A stretch of DNA of 64,000 bases from CAZQIC01 sp964593555 (GCA_964593555.1 CAZQIC010000005.1:1-64000), one strand, 5' to 3'. Positions 27,545 through 38,000 are shown, counted from the stretch's first letter. Program-made: numbers and translations. The notes: generated by a model from the letters alone, not told the origin.

Positions 27545-28702
27545 ATGGAACTTTCTTTTATTTTAAATCATCTGGGTGAGGATCGCGAAACATATTTAAA
27601 CGCAGTCGCCCCTCCTGTTTTTCAAACGTCTAATTTTTGTTTTAAAACGGTTGACGCAATGCGTCAAACGCTAACGAAAGAATTTGAAGAACCGTTCTAT
27701 ACAAGAGGGTATAATCCAACTGTCGCAACACTTAGAAAAAAAATAGCGGCATTGGAAGGCTCAGAGGATGCGTTGGTCTTCGCTAGCGGAAGCGCCGCTG
27801 TTGCTGCTGCAGTGATGTCGGTTGTAAAGGCGGGGGATCATGCGATCTGCGTAAAAAAACCGTATAGCTGGACAAATATTTTGTTGAATCAATACCTCGA
27901 GAAATACGGAGTAAAAACAACAACGGTTGATGGTAGCGATCCGAAAAATTTTGAAGATGCGATATTGCCAACCACTAAACTTATTTTTCTCGAGAGTCCT
28001 AACTCTATGACTTTTGAATTGCAAGACATTGAAGCCGTTGCAAAAATCGCCCAAAAAAATAATATTGCAACTATAATTGATAACAGTTATTCAACACCAT
28101 TAAATCAAAGTCCGATTAAATTGGGCGTTGACATTGTTGTTCATTCTGCAAGCAAATATCTTGGAGGGCACAGTGATATTGTTGCCGGAGTTCTGGCAAC
28201 ATCCAAAAGTAGAATTCAAAAAATGTTCTCCGAAGAATTTATGACCCTGGGTGGAATTATTTCTCCGCATGATGCATGGCTTATGTTAAGGGGCTTGAGA
28301 ACATTAGAGCTGCGAGTTGATCGTTCATCACAGAGCGCTGCAAAAGTTGTTGCATTTCTTGAAAAACATCCAAAGGTGGAAAGGGTTTTGTATCCATTTT
28401 CTGATTCTAACCCACAATTAGCGATTGCAAAAAAACAGATGAGACAGGGTGGGGGTTTGTTATCAATAATTATAAATGCCAAAGAGGTCAGCGAGGTTGA
28501 AAGATTTTGCGATAACCTTAAGTTGTTTTTACTTGCCTGTTCATGGGGCGGGTATGAATCATTGTTATTCCCAATGTGCGCGCTGCACAATTCTAAAAGT
28601 TATGATAATCCACTGCCCTGGAATTTAGTAAGAATCTATATTGGGTTAGAAGATCCCGAAGTACTAATTGAGGATTTAAAACAGGCGCTGGATAAAGTGT
28701 AG
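27545..28702 (+). CDS. Trans-sulfuration family PLP enzyme
   Basis: A 385-residue enzyme of the Cys/Met metabolism PLP-dependent family (cystathionine gamma-synthase, cystathionine beta/gamma-lyase, O-acetylhomoserine sulfhydrylase, methionine gamma-lyase). The PLP-binding Lys204 lies in SASKYLGGHSD. YTRGYNPTV near the N-terminus is the substrate/cofactor tyrosine-arginine motif, and FLESPNSMT is the strand before the PLP aspartate region (IIDNSYSTP). The length is typical. Which reaction it catalyses cannot be decided by eye. Its TAG stop abuts, base to base, the stop of the convergent OmpA-like gene. Confidence 0.8.
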   Translation: MELSFILNHLGEDRETYLNAVAPPVFQTSNFCFKTVDAMRQTLTKEFEEPFYTRGYNPTVATLRKKIAALEGSEDALVFASGSAAVAAAVMSVVKAGDHAICVKKPYSWTNILLNQYLEKYGVKTTTVDGSDPKNFEDAILPTTKLIFLESPNSMTFELQDIEAVAKIAQKNNIATIIDNSYSTPLNQSPIKLGVDIVVHSASKYLGGHSDIVAGVLATSKSRIQKMFSEEFMTLGGIISPHDAWLMLRGLRTLELRVDRSSQSAAKVVAFLEKHPKVERVLYPFSDSNPQLAIAKKQMRQGGGLLSIIINAKEVSEVERFCDNLKLFLLACSWGGYESLLFPMCALHNSKSYDNPLPWNLVRIYIGLEDPEVLIEDLKQALDKV

Positions 28703-29863
28703 CTACTTCTTAATAAATTTAAACTCAATTCGCCGATTTAATTTGTGCTCTTCTTCGGAGCAGTTAATTCCGTTTGCACAACGGTTGAGCAGGTGCGTTT
28801 CTCCAAATCCTTTTCCACTTACTCGCTTTGCATCTATTCCTTTTGAGATGAGGTATTGAACAGCAAGATTAACGCGGGTTTCGGAGAGTTTTAAATTAGA
28901 GGCATCATCTCCTTTTGAATCGGTATGTGCTGAAAGCTCTATGCGCATTGAAGAATTTTCTTTGAGTATGCCTGAAACTTTATCCAGTTTTATTTTTGCT
29001 TCCGGTAATAATTCAGAAGAGCCTGCCTCAAAATAAACATTGTCGGCGATCACCAAATCTTTTCCGGTAGATTTTGTAAAATCCTTCATCACAATAAAGG
29101 GATCATCTTCTACTTCTACAGTTGACAATTTTTTAAATTCTGCAGGCAGCATTTTGTATACAAAAGCCCCGTTAGCATCCTTTTTCATTTCAGTTAGAAC
29201 CGTGCCATTAGGTTTTGCAAGGAACACTTTTTCATCTTTAGGTAGGTTTGGATTGCTTTCAAGAGAAAATTCAGTTGCTATTTTTGGATTTACTTTGTTG
29301 AAGGTAAAATCACCGAACTCGTTAGTAGTTGCGGAATTTAAAACTTTTCCTGTTTCGTCTTTTAGTTCTACTTTTTGATTTACAATTGGTTTTTTTATTT
29401 TTTCACCATATAAAAGTTTAGCCCGGAAATCCATGAAGACTTTAAGGTCTTCAACAACTTTTTTGGGATGATCTTTAAGATAGTCTTTATTAAAATCGTC
29501 ATAACCTTGTAATGGTATTTTGACGCCGCTTTTTCTGAAGTCAAGATCTACGGAGCCTGCGCCGGTACAGGTAAAAGCTAACATAGTATCGCCTGCAGCC
29601 ATATTATCTTTTTGAAAAACCTTCCATTCTCCCGACAGGTCTTTTACGGCGACAACAAGATCAATCGGGAAGAAATTTGTGTTTTTGTAAATAATGTAAA
29701 AATTATCAGGGGAGTTTGGGCAGCGGTCAAATTTTTCTCCAAACTTTTTTTCTTTAACTACAGGAGCGTTTAGGGTTTGAGCAAAAGCAACCCCAAGTCC
29801 TAAATTGATCAGACACAAAAAACATACAAAAAAAACTTTGGCGATTTTTTGGGCGTTGCTCAT
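28703..29863 (-). CDS. OmpA-family peptidoglycan-associated protein
   Basis: A 386-residue protein with a signal peptide (VFFVCFLCLINLGLGVAFAQ). The middle part (about 150-240) has a carboxypeptidase-regulatory-like or Ig fold (GKVLNSATTNEFGDFTFNKV). The C-terminal ~110 residues are an OmpA-like domain: YFEAGSSELLPEAKIKLD, then ELSAHTDSKGDDASNLKLSETR with the peptidoglycan-binding Asp and Arg, ending NRRIEFKF. No lipobox cysteine is visible, so it is probably periplasmic or outer-membrane associated. It would link the envelope to peptidoglycan. Monocistronic, facing the PLP enzyme gene with no intergenic base. Confidence 0.8.
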   Translation of the reverse strand: MSNAQKIAKVFFVCFLCLINLGLGVAFAQTLNAPVVKEKKFGEKFDRCPNSPDNFYIIYKNTNFFPIDLVVAVKDLSGEWKVFQKDNMAAGDTMLAFTCTGAGSVDLDFRKSGVKIPLQGYDDFNKDYLKDHPKKVVEDLKVFMDFRAKLLYGEKIKKPIVNQKVELKDETGKVLNSATTNEFGDFTFNKVNPKIATEFSLESNPNLPKDEKVFLAKPNGTVLTEMKKDANGAFVYKMLPAEFKKLSTVEVEDDPFIVMKDFTKSTGKDLVIADNVYFEAGSSELLPEAKIKLDKVSGILKENSSMRIELSAHTDSKGDDASNLKLSETRVNLAVQYLISKGIDAKRVSGKGFGETHLLNRCANGINCSEEEHKLNRRIEFKFIKK

Positions 29864-29953
29864 TATTTATAAATATAATAAACAGTTTAGAATAAGCATA
29901 ATTATCATAATATGCCATGATAGGTTATATAGGCTAACTTAATTGAGAGTATT

Positions 29954-31288
29954 CTATAAAAAGTCGTTAGCCAGATTCGCAAGTTCAGAGCGTTCACCCT
30001 TTTCGAGTGTAATATGCGCATAAATATTTTGACCTTTTATGTGATCAATCAAATAAGACAATCCATTACTCTGTGTATCAAGATATGGTGTGTCAATTTG
30101 GAATATATCACCCGTGAAAATAATTTTTGTGTTTTCTCCCGCACGAGTAATAATAGTTTTTACTTCATGTGGTGTGAGGTTCTGTGCTTCATCAACAATA
30201 AAAAATACATTTGATAAACTACGGCCTCTTATGTATGCCAGCGGACAAACAACCAATTTCTCATTTTCAACCATTTCGGTGATTTGTTTAAACTCTTTAT
30301 CTTTTTCGCTGAACTGGTTCTTGATGTATTTTAAGTTATCCCATAACGGTTCCATGTAAGGATTAACTTTCGATTTTATATCGCCTGGTAAATAGCCAAT
30401 ATCTTTATTGCTAAGAGGTACGATAGGCCGTGCAAGGTATATCTGGTGATAATTTCTCCTTTGTTCCAATGCACCCGCCAATGATAATAATGTTTTACCT
30501 GTTCCCGCAACGCCTTGTATTGTTACCAGCGAAATATTCGGATTCATTATGGCTTCCAGTGCAAAGGCTTGTTCGCTGTTGCGGGGATTAATACCAAAAG
30601 CAGTATATTTTTTTACCCTTTCCAATTTATTATCAATTGGATTGTAAGATGCAAGTACAGATTTTTCTGTACTCTTAAGGACATAAAAATGATTGGCAGA
30701 AGGCTTTTCTTTTTTTAGAATTGCTGTTGTGCTGCAAGAACCTTTTTCGTAGAGTTCGTTTATTGCAGCAACGGAAACATTTTCAACAACAGAACGGCCT
30801 GTGTAAAGCTCACTGAGATCTTTTACTTTACCTGTTTCATAATCCTCAGCAAGTAAATTAAGCGACTTCGCTTTTAACCGGAGGTTGATATCTTTTGTAA
30901 CCAATACAACTACTCTGTCTGGGTACGTCTCCGATAAATATAAAGCGGAGTTAAGTATACGGTGATCGGCCTTGCGTTCTCCAAAAACACGTTCAGCATC
31001 AATACTTGCTTTTTGATGCATCTCAATTTTAAATAATCCGTGACCTTTGCCACTAATATTTATCCAATCTTGTAAAGTACCGCTGCCAGATATTTTATCA
31101 ATATACCGGATAAACTCTCGAGCAGAAAAGTTTTTGGTATCATTACCCTTTTTGAAGTTGTCGAGTTCTTCTAATACAGCGATAGGAATAACTACATCGT
31201 TATATTTAAAGCTCTTTATTGCGTGGTGATCATATATGATTACGGAAGTGTCGAGTACAAAAATTTTCTTTTCTTTTTCTTTGGCCAT
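29954..31288 (-). CDS. PIN-PhoH (YlaK-type) ATPase/ribonuclease
   Basis: A 444-residue fusion. Residues 8-140 form a PIN nuclease domain (FVLDTSVIIYD at the start, then ELDNFKK and later acidic residues). Residues about 235-444 are a PhoH-type ATPase with Walker A GVAGTGKTLL (about residue 260) and Walker B VFFIVDEAQNLT. Such PIN-PhoH proteins are implicated in RNA unwinding and cleavage. The ATG at 31288 is the only sensible start. It is divergent from the fructosamine kinase gene and appears to be a single transcription unit. Confidence 0.85.
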   Translation of the reverse strand: MAKEKEKKIFVLDTSVIIYDHHAIKSFKYNDVVIPIAVLEELDNFKKGNDTKNFSAREFIRYIDKISGSGTLQDWINISGKGHGLFKIEMHQKASIDAERVFGERKADHRILNSALYLSETYPDRVVVLVTKDINLRLKAKSLNLLAEDYETGKVKDLSELYTGRSVVENVSVAAINELYEKGSCSTTAILKKEKPSANHFYVLKSTEKSVLASYNPIDNKLERVKKYTAFGINPRNSEQAFALEAIMNPNISLVTIQGVAGTGKTLLSLAGALEQRRNYHQIYLARPIVPLSNKDIGYLPGDIKSKVNPYMEPLWDNLKYIKNQFSEKDKEFKQITEMVENEKLVVCPLAYIRGRSLSNVFFIVDEAQNLTPHEVKTIITRAGENTKIIFTGDIFQIDTPYLDTQSNGLSYLIDHIKGQNIYAHITLEKGERSELANLANDFL

Positions 31289-31454
31289 AAAGAACGTTTT
31301 AAAAATTAACTATTAAAATCAAAAAAATCAATTTACTTCAGTATAAAACTAAACGAATAGGGGTGCTTTTTTAGCTGTTATGCTCTAAATTAATTAACAT
31401 CAGGTTGTTGGTATCGTTTAAGTGAATAAAAGCCTTAATTGAATTCAAAAAAAT

Positions 31455-31462
31455 TACTTTTG
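31455..31462 (+). promoter_or_regulatory. TANNTTTG box before the fructosamine kinase gene
   Basis: TACTTTTG lies 17 bases before the ATG at 31480. No convincing -33 element is seen; with this spacing the leader would be very short. Confidence 0.25.
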
Positions 31463-31479
31463 GGTATAAAATTGTTGAA

Positions 31480-32361
31480 ATGTTATTGCCTGCCGAAATA
31501 AAATCTGAAGCCGAATCGATACTTTCTTCCAGATATGAGAATAGTATTAAAATAACCCGTTTTGAGACGGTAAGCGGAGGTAGTATTAACCATGCCTTGA
31601 AAATTTTCACCAATGAAAAAGCCTATTTTCTGAAGTGGAATTATGTAAAAAAGTACCCGTTAATGTTTGAGACCGAAGCAAAAGGTCTTGAACTGCTTCG
31701 CAAACCCAAGAGCATTGCCATTCCGGAAGTTATCGGTACTAAGGAAATTGACTTGTATTCGTTTTTAATTCTTGAATTTGTAGAGAGCGCAGGCAGGGCA
31801 ACTGACTTTTTTGAACGTTTGGGAAAACAACTGGCCGTACTTCATAAAAATACGTCTCAGCATTTTGGACTCGATCATGATAATTATATAGGGTCATTGC
31901 CTCAATCCAATAAACAAAGCAGTAACTGGACGGAATTTTATATTCTGCAGCGCCTGGAACCGCAATTAGAAATGGCAAGAAATAAAAACTTGATGGATAA
32001 GCAGGCGAATAAACAGTTCAACAAAATGTTTAATGTGCTTCATGAGATTTTTCCCTCTGAGAAACCAGCGTTATTGCATGGTGATCTTTGGAGCGGGAAT
32101 TATCTTGCTGGAAATGAAGGTGAGCCTTTATTTATTGATCCTGCTGTTTATTACGGCCATCGTGAAATGGATATTGCTATGAGTAGATTATTTGGTGGTT
32201 TTGGTGAGGAATTTTATTCGACCTATAATAACGAATGGCCAATGGAAAAAGGATGGGAAAAAAGAATGGATATTTGTAACTTGTATCCTTTATTAGTACA
32301 TGTTAATTTATTTAGCACAGGATATGTTCGGCAGGTATTACAAATAATAAAACAGTTTTAA
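31480..32361 (+). CDS. Fructosamine/ketosamine kinase family protein
   Basis: A 293-residue kinase of the fructosamine-3-kinase family, which phosphorylates sugar amines on glycated proteins or small molecules and so starts deglycation. Visible motifs are GGSINHAL (nucleotide loop), FLKWN (ATP lysine), the catalytic HGDLWSGN with Asp202, and the metal-binding FIDPAVYYGHREMD typical of this family. Length and motif order are complete. The 49-base spacer to the RidA gene contains a heptamer array, and the two genes are probably cotranscribed; RidA and a deglycation kinase would both count as metabolite-repair functions. Confidence 0.85.
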   Translation: MLLPAEIKSEAESILSSRYENSIKITRFETVSGGSINHALKIFTNEKAYFLKWNYVKKYPLMFETEAKGLELLRKPKSIAIPEVIGTKEIDLYSFLILEFVESAGRATDFFERLGKQLAVLHKNTSQHFGLDHDNYIGSLPQSNKQSSNWTEFYILQRLEPQLEMARNKNLMDKQANKQFNKMFNVLHEIFPSEKPALLHGDLWSGNYLAGNEGEPLFIDPAVYYGHREMDIAMSRLFGGFGEEFYSTYNNEWPMEKGWEKRMDICNLYPLLVHVNLFSTGYVRQVLQIIKQF

Positions 32362-32368
32362 GTCTTTC

Positions 32369-32403
32369 ATAAACTTAGAACTTTCAACTATAAACTTAGA
32401 ACT
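32369..32403 (+). repeat. Heptamer array, five units
   Basis: Five consecutive 7-base units ending in AACT: ATAAACT, TAGAACT, TTCAACT, then the first two again. It fills most of the spacer between the kinase and RidA genes. Confidence 0.8.
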
Positions 32404-32410
32404 TTTAAAA

Positions 32411-32830
32411 ATGGCAAGCGATAAAATAGATTCTTCTAAAGCCCCTGAACCTGTAGGTTTATATCCTCATGCGAGAAGAGTGGGTAATTTGTTGTTTCTT
32501 TCAGGCGTTGGTCCAAGGGAGCGGGGTGCAAAAAAAATTCCGGGTGTTGAATTAAATGAAAAAGGAGAAATAACTTCTTACGATATTGAAGCGCAATGCC
32601 ACAGCGTTTTTAAAAATGTACGTTATATTTTGGAAGATGCAGGTAGTAACTGGGGTAATATTGTTGATGTAACTGTTTATCTTACAAATATGAAGGATGA
32701 CTTTCCTAAATACAATAAGTTATGGGCTGAATATTTTAAAGATAATTTGCCTTGCCGCACTACACTCGAAATAAATTGTTTGCCCACACCGATTGCAATT
32801 GAGCTAAAAGTGATAGCGACAGTAGATTAA
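32411..32830 (+). CDS. ridA: RidA family enamine/imine deaminase
   Basis: A 139-residue protein of the RidA/YjgF/UK114 family, which hydrolyses reactive enamine and imine intermediates. It has the N-terminal KAPEPVGLYPHARRVG segment, the central VTVYLTNMKDDFPKYN and the C-terminal RTTLEINCLPTPIAIELKVIA, whose arginine is the conserved substrate-carboxylate ligand. The segment GPRERGAKKIPGVELNEKG is longer than in E. coli RidA, as in some relatives of this family. It follows the fructosamine kinase gene by 49 bases. The exact subfamily is uncertain. Confidence 0.85.
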   Translation: MASDKIDSSKAPEPVGLYPHARRVGNLLFLSGVGPRERGAKKIPGVELNEKGEITSYDIEAQCHSVFKNVRYILEDAGSNWGNIVDVTVYLTNMKDDFPKYNKLWAEYFKDNLPCRTTLEINCLPTPIAIELKVIATVD

Positions 32831-32858
32831 GTTAAATAGTTCAGTGGCATAAAGATAA

Positions 32859-33035
32859 ATGGGGAAAGTTATAGATAAAATTCGGCCAAGTAATATTTCA
32901 ATACTGTTTACTATAATATTGCTTTTTACAATTGGAATAATTAGTGAGTTGATAAGGAGAATTATATCCATTTGGACTTTATGGGTTATGGCTTCTGAGA
33001 GGAACAAGGACAACAACCTAAAATGGAATTTATAA
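32859..33035 (+). CDS. Possible 58-residue membrane protein overlapping the TauE gene
   Basis: An ATG-to-TAA frame of 58 codons filling the gap between ridA and the TauE/SafE gene and overlapping the latter by 13 bases. The N-terminus is basic (MGKVIDKIRPS); residues about 12-28 form one strongly hydrophobic segment (ISILFTIILLFTIGII), followed by a basic amphipathic helix and a charged tail. Overlap with the next start suggests translational coupling. No family is recognised. The length without stops in this AT-rich DNA and the clear membrane segment favour a real gene, but chance cannot be excluded. Confidence 0.45.
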   Translation: MGKVIDKIRPSNISILFTIILLFTIGIISELIRRIISIWTLWVMASERNKDNNLKWNL

Positions 33036-33796
33036 TAATAGCGTTAACCGCATTACTTGGATCGGCGCTAACTTTTTTTTCAGGATTTGGATTAGGCACT
33101 CTCCTTTTGCCCGTATTTGCTGTCTTTTTTCCGCTCGATATTTCCATTGCTTTAACGGCTGTCGTCCACTTACTGAATAATATTTTCAAAATGTTTTTAG
33201 TGGGAAAACACATTAATAAAAGTGTTGTATTGTTATTTGGTCTCTCGTCTTTGCTTGCTGCCATTGCCGGAGCTTACGTATTAACCTCGCTTTCACATTT
33301 TGATGCTGTATATAGTTATCAGCTCTTTGAAAGAACAATTCAGATTACTGTGATAAAAATTATCATCGCCCTGCTTATGATCGTTTTCGCGATCATGGAA
33401 TTAAAGCCAACAATTTTCAAGATAAATAGCGGGAAAAGAGGATTGGTAGCAGGAGGTTTGTTGAGTGGTTTTTTTGGCGGCCTTTCCGGCCATCAAGGGG
33501 CATTGCGAAGTGCTTTTTTATTACCCCTTGGATTATCCAAGGAATCTTTCATTGCTACAGGTACGGCCATCGCTGTAATTGTTGATATTGGAAGACTGAG
33601 TGTTTACTCAATTTCATTTTTAGTTTTTTCTATGCAGTCGAATGTTTATCTCATAGCAATTGCTGTAGTGTTTGCTTTCATTGGTGCTTTTGCAGGAAGT
33701 AAACTATTAAGCAAGGTCACGATCAAATTTATTCAAGGTGTTGTCGCCGCAATGCTTATTGTATTTGCACTTCTTATTGGTTTGGGAATAATTTAA
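33023..33796 (+). CDS. TauE/SafE family membrane transporter
   Basis: A 257-residue polytopic protein with about eight hydrophobic segments in two homologous halves. FFSGFGLGTLLLPVFAVFF in the first half and GGLLSGFFGGLSGHQGALRS in the second are the duplicated signature of the TauE/SafE family, whose members export sulfite, sulfoacetate or other anions. The substrate is not predictable. The ATG at 33023 lies inside the end of a small upstream frame. The 99-base gap after it leads to a DEAD-box helicase in the same direction. Confidence 0.85.
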   Translation: MEFIIIALTALLGSALTFFSGFGLGTLLLPVFAVFFPLDISIALTAVVHLLNNIFKMFLVGKHINKSVVLLFGLSSLLAAIAGAYVLTSLSHFDAVYSYQLFERTIQITVIKIIIALLMIVFAIMELKPTIFKINSGKRGLVAGGLLSGFFGGLSGHQGALRSAFLLPLGLSKESFIATGTAIAVIVDIGRLSVYSISFLVFSMQSNVYLIAIAVVFAFIGAFAGSKLLSKVTIKFIQGVVAAMLIVFALLIGLGII

Positions 33797-33895
33797 CGGT
33801 AGTACTAATAGGGTTGGTCAATTGCATAATTTGCATTAAATTTGACAATATTATTGCGTAGAATGATACTGCGTTGAACATTAAAAATAAATCAA

Positions 33896-35095
33896 TTGAC
33901 ATTTAACGATTTTAATTTTGAGCCGGAGTTACAAGAAGGACTTTCTTCAATGGGGTTTAATACTCCAACTCCCATCCAACAGCAGGCTATACCTATAATA
34001 CAAAGCGGGAAGGATATTATTGCCTGCGCACAAACCGGAACTGGTAAAACAGCGGCTTTCCTGTTGCCCGTGATTAATAAAATAATCAAATCAAAAGACA
34101 AGACAATAAATACCCTCATCGTTGTCCCAACGCGCGAATTAGCTATACAAATAGATGAGGCCTTGCAGGGCTTTGCCTATTTTACACCTATTAGTGCTAT
34201 GGCAATTTTTGGTGGCACAAGCGGTATCTCATTTGAGCAGGAGCGAAAGGCACTTAGTGAAGGAGCAAATATTATTATCGCAACACCGGGCAGGTTGATT
34301 TCGCATCTCAATATGGGATATGTTAAAATATCGAACTTAAAACATTTGATACTTGATGAAGCCGATAGGATGTTGGATATGGGATTTAACGAAGACCTCG
34401 GTAAGATCATTACCTATCTTCCTAAGGAGAGGCAAACCCTGATGTTTTCTGCTACCATGCCTCCAAAGATCAGGGACCTGGCAAAGAAAACGTTGAATAA
34501 TCCGGAACAGATCAACATTGCTGTTTCAAAACCGGCAGAAGGAGTATTGCAGGGAGCATACCTTGTATATAACCCGCAAAAAATAGAATTGTTAAAAGAA
34601 GTAGTAAAGGACAAGGATATAAAAAGTATAATTATATTTTCTTCTACAAAGGATAAAGTAAAAGAACTAGGCAAAGAACTTTCTCGATTAAAATTAAATG
34701 CAGCCGCTATACATTCTGATCTTGACCAGGATGAAAGAAATGACGTGATGAGAAAGTTCAAGAGTAAGGCCACACAAATATTAGTTGCTACGGATATTTT
34801 ATCAAGAGGTATCGATATTGATTCAATAGGTTTGGTAATAAACTATGATGTGCCGGGTGATGCAGAAGATTATATCCACAGAGTAGGGAGAACAGCGCGA
34901 GCGGAATCTACAGGTATTGCTTTAACTTTTATAAACGAAGAAGATCAGGGCAAGTTCAAAAAAATTGAAGACCTTATCGGTAGTGAAGTAAAAAAATTGC
35001 CACTTCCTGCAGCTCTTGGTGAAGGACCTGTATACGATCCTTCAAAATTCAGAAAGAAAACTTTTTCCAGCCCGAAACGTTTCAAAAAAAGATAA
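33896..35095 (+). CDS. DEAD-box RNA helicase (RhlE/DeaD-like)
   Basis: A 399-residue helicase with complete motifs: the Q motif FNTPTPIQQQAIP preceded by the conserved Phe of DFNFEPEL, motif I AQTGTGKT, PTRELAIQ, TPGRLI, DEAD (in LILDEADRMLDMG), motif III SAT, and HRVGRTAR in the second RecA domain. The C-terminal tail is short and basic (FRKKTFSSPKRFKKR), as in RhlE-like proteins that act in ribosome assembly or RNA decay. The start must be TTG at 33896: an in-frame stop lies at 33875 and the next ATG would delete the upstream Phe of the Q motif. The stop is two bases from the end of the convergent giant gene. Confidence 0.9.
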   Translation: MTFNDFNFEPELQEGLSSMGFNTPTPIQQQAIPIIQSGKDIIACAQTGTGKTAAFLLPVINKIIKSKDKTINTLIVVPTRELAIQIDEALQGFAYFTPISAMAIFGGTSGISFEQERKALSEGANIIIATPGRLISHLNMGYVKISNLKHLILDEADRMLDMGFNEDLGKIITYLPKERQTLMFSATMPPKIRDLAKKTLNNPEQINIAVSKPAEGVLQGAYLVYNPQKIELLKEVVKDKDIKSIIIFSSTKDKVKELGKELSRLKLNAAAIHSDLDQDERNDVMRKFKSKATQILVATDILSRGIDIDSIGLVINYDVPGDAEDYIHRVGRTARAESTGIALTFINEEDQGKFKKIEDLIGSEVKKLPLPAALGEGPVYDPSKFRKKTFSSPKRFKKR

Positions 35096-35097
35096 AA

Positions 35098-38000
35098 TTA
35101 TTTTATCAGGCTGATATGTCCTTCATAGCGATGTAATCCGCCTAGCACATCTCTTGTAATCACTTTCCAAACATATACATCCATTTGCGCAACATTTTTT
35201 CCGTCATTGGCTTTCCCGTCCCAGCCAACGTTCGGTTGTGTTGATTTAAATATTTGCGATCCCCATCGATCGTAAATGTAGAGCACGTATTCATCAACAT
35301 CAACTCCAATTCCTATCGGTGTAAAAAGGTCATTGATGTCATCTCCGTTTGGTGTAAAACTGTTCGGTACGTATAAAATAAAATCCGGATTGATCCGTAC
35401 TGTCTTTTCTGCAATGTCTCTGCATCCGAATTCATTCACAACAACAAGTCTTACAGTGTAATTCCCTGTATCGCTATAGGTGTAATTTGTGTTTTGATCT
35501 GTTGAAGAACTGTTAAGCGCATCTCCAAAACTCCAATACCATCCGCTAACTCCCACATCATTGCTTCTGAAAAATACAGTTGGATTCAGGATAGTTGCTG
35601 GCTGCGGAGTAGCTGTGAAAGAAGCAACAGGATCGGGATGAACAGTGATGTAGTTATTTTGAGTAAGTGAATTTGAACAACCATTATTATCGGTAATAAT
35701 TAGTGTTACGGAATAACTTCCCGTTTGGTTGTAGCAGTATAATGGATTTGTTTGTGCCGAATTTCCTCCATCACCAAAATTCCATACCTGGCTATGACTC
35801 ATAGGACTTGTATTTGTAAAGTTTACGCATAAAGGTTTACAACCTGCTGTTACATCACTCGAAAAATTAACAATCGGCAAAGCGTTTACTGTCACTTGCG
35901 TAACAGCATTTGCTGTACAACCATTGTTGTCGGTTACCAAAAGCGAGAAGGATGTGTTCGAAGCAAGAGTAGGAGTAGTTATCCCGGAAGTAATTTGGCC
36001 GGTATTCCACAGGTAGGTGTATCCAGGTGTTCCTCCTCCAACATTGCTATTAAGTATAGTTTGTTGTCCGTCACAAATTGGAGCAGAAGGAGCAATTGTT
36101 ACAATAAGTTGAGGCGAATCGTTTACCTGAACTGTTGGAGCAATTGTACATCCATTGTTATCTGTAATGGTAACTGAATATATGCCTGACAAAAAACCTG
36201 TAGCGGTTTGCGAAGCTTGTCCGCCTTGCCAGTTATAAATATAGCCAGGGGTTCCTCCAGAAACATTTACCGTTGCTGTTCCGGTATTGTCTCCGAAACA
36301 AAGTGTGGAAGTGCTGGTTAATGTTGCTGTGAGTGGAGATGGTTCGGCAATAAATATACTTATGTTGTCTTTACATCCGCTTGCATCGGAAACAGTTAAT
36401 ACATAACTGCCTGTGCAAAGCCCCGTTGCTGTGATCGAATTTTGTGCAGGCACCGTGTTCCAGGTATAATTGTATGGCCCGTTTGCAGATCCGCTGACCT
36501 GAAGCGTTGCAACTCCGTCACAACTTCCATTGCATGATGCGTTTGTAATGCTTGGATTTAAAAGAGTATCAACTGCAATAGGAGTTACCACCATAGGAGC
36601 GGAGATGGAACATCCATTATTATCTGTAAGCGTTGCGGTATACGTGCCGGCACTCAATCCGGTTATGGTGCTTGTTGTTTGTAAAGAAGAACTCCACGAA
36701 TAAGTATAGTTTAATGTTCCTCCGCCGGGATTAATACTTGCTGTCCCATCGCCAGATAAACAATGATCGGGTGTACTTGTAGGCGACATAGTGAGCAATG
36801 TTGGTTCGGTTATATTAATTGATGATTGTGCTGTACATCCATTAATATCATTTATGCTAACAGAGTATAGTCCCGCGGTTAAACCGGTTACAATTGAGTT
36901 AGTATAGTTTCCCGGACTCCATAAATAATTAAATGGTGCTGTTCCGTTACTCAATGCAATTGAAATGCTTCCCGTGGCATCACCGTTGCACAGCGGACTG
37001 CTGAGTACTGTAATTGTTGTTGTAATGGCAGGCGCTTCCGTAAGAGTTATTGATCGTTGTGCTGTGCAATTATTGTCGTCTGTAATTATAACACTATAAA
37101 CTCCGGCCGTCAGGTTGCTTGCTGTTGAAGTTGTTTGTGAAGGTACCGATGACCAGGAATAAGAATACGGTACTGTTCCGCCTATAGCACCTGCTAATGC
37201 CCAGCCAGTTGTTCCACCGTTGCATATAATATCATTTGAAGCGGGAATGAATGGTTGTAATAATGGAGGCTCAGTAATTGTTGCTGTAATGGTTGTAGAA
37301 CATCCGTTACCATCAGTAACTGTTGAAGTATAGGTCATAGCTGAAAGTCCGACAGCCAAAGCGGAGGCTTGCCCACTTGGGTTCCATGAATAAGTATAAG
37401 GAGCGAGGCCGCTAATTACATTCACAGTTGCTGATCCGGTTGAACCTCCGAAACATAAAACATTATTTTGAGATAAAATTCCTAAAACGGGAACAGGGTT
37501 TACCGTTACGGTTGTTGCCGCACTGTTTGTGCAGCCGGTAATATCGGTGTAAACAATACTGTAAGTCGTGTTACTAACCGGTGATACAGATATTGATGAA
37601 GTTGTTTGTCCGCCAGACCAAGAATACGATCCTCCAGTCGGATTTACTGTAGGTGATATGGATATACTGCTGCCATTACATACGTAATAATTAGCGGTAA
37701 AGCTTACATCTGGCGGCAATGGAACATTAATTGTTTTGATCATGGTGTCGTATTTGCATTCGTACTGAACGCATTGCATCACCACATAATTTCCTGGAGC
37801 AGTAAAATTGTGAACAGGATTTTTTAAGGTTGAGGTATTTAAAGCGCCGCTTGCTGCGTCTCCAAAGTGCCATGAATAAGTTGGCAATGGCCTTAGATTG
37901 GTGAATGTTGATTGGTCAGTAAATTGTGTGGGTGTTCCAAAGCACACTACATCTGATCTATAATTTGCGGTGAGTTCAAACGTGAATTTCAAAAGCCAAC

